Positions 40,039 to 42,182 of a stretch of 42,182 nt of DNA are shown here, piece by piece (position 1 is the stretch's first letter; each line of letters opens with the position of its first letter). Source of the stretch: Enterobacter soli ATCC BAA-2102 (GTDB lineage Bacteria > Pseudomonadota > Gammaproteobacteria > Enterobacterales > Enterobacteriaceae); contig NZ_LXES01000056.1 in the NCBI RefSeq assembly GCF_001654845.1, forward strand, positions 1 to 42,182, given 5' to 3'. A program made the translations under genes and the position numbers. The notes under the pieces were generated by a model. The model did no database searches, had not been told where the DNA came from, and saw nothing but the letters and a program-made list of their open reading frames with translations.

Positions 40039-40275
40039 ATGTACTATTCAGACACCTTTATGCGCCAGCATGATGAGATGTGCCAGGTGGTGGGCAGTAT
40101 CGTTTTTTCGCTGGTTGAAGCAGGGCACGACTCCACAAGCGAAAACATCGTTACTGTGCTGCGAAACGAGCTGGCAGAAAGCGGTAAATGGGAGCCAGAC
40201 CAGGTCCTGTATCTCCAGCTGGCCATTGATTTACTGGGGCGGTGGCGGGGGCGCGTCATCCCGGGGAAACGATAA
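40039..40275 (+). CDS. YmgB/AriR/YcgZ-like small regulator
   Basis: 78-residue helical protein. The stretch VVGSIVFSLVEAGHDSTSENIVTVLRNELA with the following QLAIDLLGRW lines up well with E. coli YmgB ([20 protein letters not shown], then IILSLIHSLE and TLEIVLRY). YmgB-type proteins are small dimeric regulators linked to biofilm and acid resistance or to RcsB signalling; whether this one does the same is unknown. GGAGGGG at 40027-40033 fixes ATG 40039. It is a lone gene with its own promoter, convergent with traX. Confidence 0.65.
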   Translation: MYYSDTFMRQHDEMCQVVGSIVFSLVEAGHDSTSENIVTVLRNELAESGKWEPDQVLYLQLAIDLLGRWRGRVIPGKR

Positions 40276-40283
40276 CCCCCGGG
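40260..40283. terminator. Hairpin between convergent YmgB-like gene and traX
   Basis: CCCGGGG (40260-40266) pairs with CCCCGGG (40277-40283) around the stop codon of the YmgB-like gene. No T-run follows; a bidirectional stop is possible because the genes converge here. Confidence 0.4.
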
Positions 40284-40295
40284 GCTGTGCACCTC

Positions 40296-41063
40296 TCACC
40301 AGACATGCATCAGGATGAGCAGTATCAGCAGGTGCCCGGCATAAGCGATGTAGAAAAAATTCCGGGGCATAAAGCGTGGACAGCCATCCGGACACAGCTG
40401 AATGCTCAGTGAAACGGCCATCAGGGGGAGCACCAGCGTGGGAAGCATGGCGAACAGCAGCGTGTCGGCAGGCAGACCCAGCAGATGCGACACCCCGTTC
40501 AGACTGCACAGCGACAGCCCGGACACGATCACTCCCGTGCGCTGCACGCCAGGTGTCTTCCCGCCCGTCACCATCACCAGACCGCCGGCCAGCATCAGGC
40601 CTGACAGCCCGTAGCTGGCCGGACTCAGCGGCCAGACCAGGATGCCCAGGAGCAGAATGCCTGCCATTAGTCCTTTTTTCCCGTACCGGTACTGAAGGGC
40701 AAGCAGCTGCGTGACGCCCGCGAACACGAACAGGATGTTCAGTGCCCACCAGGGCTGATGTCCGGCAAAAGCCAGGCTGAAGACAGGCTGGGTGAACGCT
40801 GCCCATATCCACAGCCGGTTTGCCCTCTTCTGAAGCCGTTCTGGTGTGCACTGCACGTTCATCGCCCAGATAAGCGTGAACAGGGGGAAGGCCATCCGGC
40901 CAAGCGCATACATCAGGGGTTCCGGTGTCGTCAGCAGCAGGGTATTGACGTGGTCGATGAGCATGGCACCCAGCGCCAGCATTTTGACCATATCCAGGGC
41001 GGCAGGACTGATTTTCCCTGGTGTCTGAAGGGGGTGAAGAAGGTCGGAAACCACTTGATTCAT
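40296..41063 (-). CDS. traX: TraX, pilin N-acetyltransferase-like membrane protein
   Basis: F TraX (248 aa) acetylates the N-terminus of mature pilin. The 255-residue product has the TraX layout: SPAALDMVKMLALGAMLIDH, then GRMAFPLFTLIWAMNVQCTP, and about eight hydrophobic segments to the end. AGGAG 10 bp upstream supports ATG 41063. In F traX follows traI directly. Here it lies on the minus strand beyond the replicon, and a DsbA-like gene takes its old place. Because the predicted mature pilin starts with Ser rather than Ala, whether pilin is still acetylated is open. Confidence 0.9.
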   Translation of the reverse strand: MNQVVSDLLHPLQTPGKISPAALDMVKMLALGAMLIDHVNTLLLTTPEPLMYALGRMAFPLFTLIWAMNVQCTPERLQKRANRLWIWAAFTQPVFSLAFAGHQPWWALNILFVFAGVTQLLALQYRYGKKGLMAGILLLGILVWPLSPASYGLSGLMLAGGLVMVTGGKTPGVQRTGVIVSGLSLCSLNGVSHLLGLPADTLLFAMLPTLVLPLMAVSLSIQLCPDGCPRFMPRNFFYIAYAGHLLILLILMHVW

Positions 41064-41268
41064 TACGTGTACTCTCCTGACGGCACGCCATCAGCAGCCA
41101 GCCCTGAACATGATGCCAGAATGCCCTGCCCGTCTGTAACGTTACGCGAACCTTTAATTTTTCCAGAATTTTGCGCGTGGCAAATTCTGATTTATCACGC
41201 AGCACGCGCATGGCACCTGCCACATCCTTATTCTGAATACAAAGACTTAAAATATGAAAATCGTTCAT
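41064..41268 (-). pseudogene. Short reading frame upstream of traX, 3' end uncertain
   Basis: A frame starts at ATG 41268 with a good GAGGA site 5 bp upstream. Its first part reads like real protein: NDFHILSLCIQNKDVAGAMR, then KSEFATRKILEKLKVRVTLQ. After about residue 50 it looks random but stays open through the whole of traX in another frame to 40231, which is clearly non-coding. I take this as a small gene whose true end was lost by frameshift or insertion, or a short leader coupled to traX. I do not recognise the N-terminal part. Confidence 0.35.
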
Positions 41269-42182
41269 GCTATCCTCTTCTCAAGGATATTATTATCGGC
41301 AGCAGACGCAATATATTTAGATTAAGGCACGTTGTTCTTTGTGAAAGTTTATTTCATATAATAAGTCATGATTTTCTATCTGATCACGATTTCCCTGTCC
41401 TTACCTATGACTTCCGAGTATATGCCAAACATGAATACAGGTGAGCTCCGACGGAGAATATTCACTCCAAGTATGTACACCATAACTCCGTCCTGAATCC
41501 ACATAATGGTACTTATGCTTATTACTGTAATGCCCTGCAAAGGGTATAGTATTTTGAGTCTGCGTGAGGTTTTTTCATATATATTATTCCGACTGAAACA
41601 TGACTGCCAATTTAATGAAAAGGAGATTAACCCAGATATGAATATTGACGGAGTTCGTTATAGTGATGCTGCTATTAGTTAATCGTTTTCCTAGTGCGAA
41701 CAATGTCACTGAGTCATTACTCGTCAGGCACTCATATCTAAATCGTCCATTCCAGACTGAAGCCGACAAACATCTGTCTTAGTCGCAGCTTATTGTCTTC
41801 AGGTCTTTGATCTATTTTACTATCAGCAGCGTCACTCCCACCATATATCGCTTCACAGTGGTAATAGAGGGCTTCCAAAATAGCAGCCTCGTTGCACACG
41901 TCCCCTGACGTTTCCCGGCTCCGGGCGCTCCCCCCGGCGGGAGGCCAGAGCCTGCGCGCAGCGATGTCACGGGAGACAGACCTCCCCGGACGGGTTCACC
42001 GGTTTCCCTTTCTGACGCCAGGGCAGATATGCCACCTGACTTCTGTCCCTGAAAGCTGTCCTGTCCGGAAGCTTATTGTGCGTCCCGAATTAAGGCGTAT
42101 AGTTGACGGTTTTTTGGCTGTTCCCGACGGCATTCAGCCGGTTCAGGGGGCAGAATTCAGGGGAAACGCCCGCCGCATGATG
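41269..42182. other. Intergenic region without a supportable gene
   Basis: 914 bp. 41280-41880 is AT-rich with many stops on both strands and looks like a decayed insert. It has a start-like AAGGAG (41620-41625) leading to a 14-codon frame (41638-41682) that ends abruptly. From about 41890 the sequence is GC-rich again and structured (for example GGCTCCGGGCGCTCC around 41918), with the direct repeat TTCAGGGG near 42145 and 42157. No RNA gene, transposase or origin is recognised. Confidence 0.5.

Noticed and set aside
40231..41063. Continuation of the 41268 frame through traX as a 345-aa protein
   Set aside because: Across traX the product is Arg/Pro/Ala/Gly/Ser-rich with no fold pattern, typical of a shifted frame of a GC-rich gene; traX itself is clearly coding.
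41584..41769. 61-aa minus-strand frame in the AT-rich end region
   Set aside because: No ribosome-binding site or recognisable pattern; length is expected by chance there.

Overview
The window is the conjugation and replication backbone of an F-like (IncF-type, MOBF relaxase) plasmid from a member of the Enterobacterales. Gene order, protein lengths and motifs follow the F transfer operon from gene 19 (P19 transglycosylase) and traM to traI. The backbone is diverged and carries many small unrecognised genes. The host genus cannot be fixed from the sequence. Moderate-to-high GC with F-like protein divergence would suit Enterobacter, Klebsiella, Serratia, Pantoea or relatives.

Layout. 1-1260: end of the leading region, with a small unknown gene and a DUF932 gene, both transcribed toward oriT. 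1258-1800: P19-like lytic transglycosylase on the minus strand. 1801-2418: oriT, with a nic region that matches F almost base for base, then a dense array of 23-bp-phased direct and inverted repeats up to traM (2419-2805). 2843-3484: a minus-strand protein with two ribbon-helix-helix domains (TraY/Arc-like), sitting where F has traJ and traY. A consensus CRP site lies between it and traA. 3681-28621: traA-L-E-K-B, two membrane-protein genes, traV, a 58-residue gene, traC-trbI-traW, a block of seven accessory genes, traU-trbC-traN-traF, two small membrane-protein genes, trbB, another membrane-protein gene, traH-traG, a TraS-like gene, a terminator, traT and two small genes. 28735-37613: traD, traI and a DsbA-like thiol oxidoreductase. 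37614-40038: replicon with a convergent antisense RNA, a leader reading frame overlapping repA, repA, and an origin-like region with a DnaA box. 40039-41268: a YmgB/AriR-like small protein, then traX on the minus strand, moved away from traI. 41269-42182 has no supportable gene.

How it works together. TraA, TraL, TraE, TraK, TraB, TraV, TraC, TraW, TraU, TrbC, TraF, TraH and TraG build the F-type secretion channel and pilus. TrbB and the DsbA-like protein probably handle disulfides in the cysteine-rich periplasmic parts (TraN has 22 Cys by my count). TraN and TraG stabilise mating pairs. TraT and the TraS-like protein give exclusion. TraM and probably the TraY-like protein bind the repeats beside nic. 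TraI nicks the minus strand and TraD couples it to the channel, so the DUF932 side enters the recipient first.

Main departures from F: no recognisable traJ, finP or finO; a reversed two-domain TraY-like gene beside a CRP site; a CxxS instead of CxxC site in TrbB together with an extra plasmid DsbA; a seven-gene block between traW and traU that includes a tandem paralogous pair; and relocation of traX beyond the replicon.
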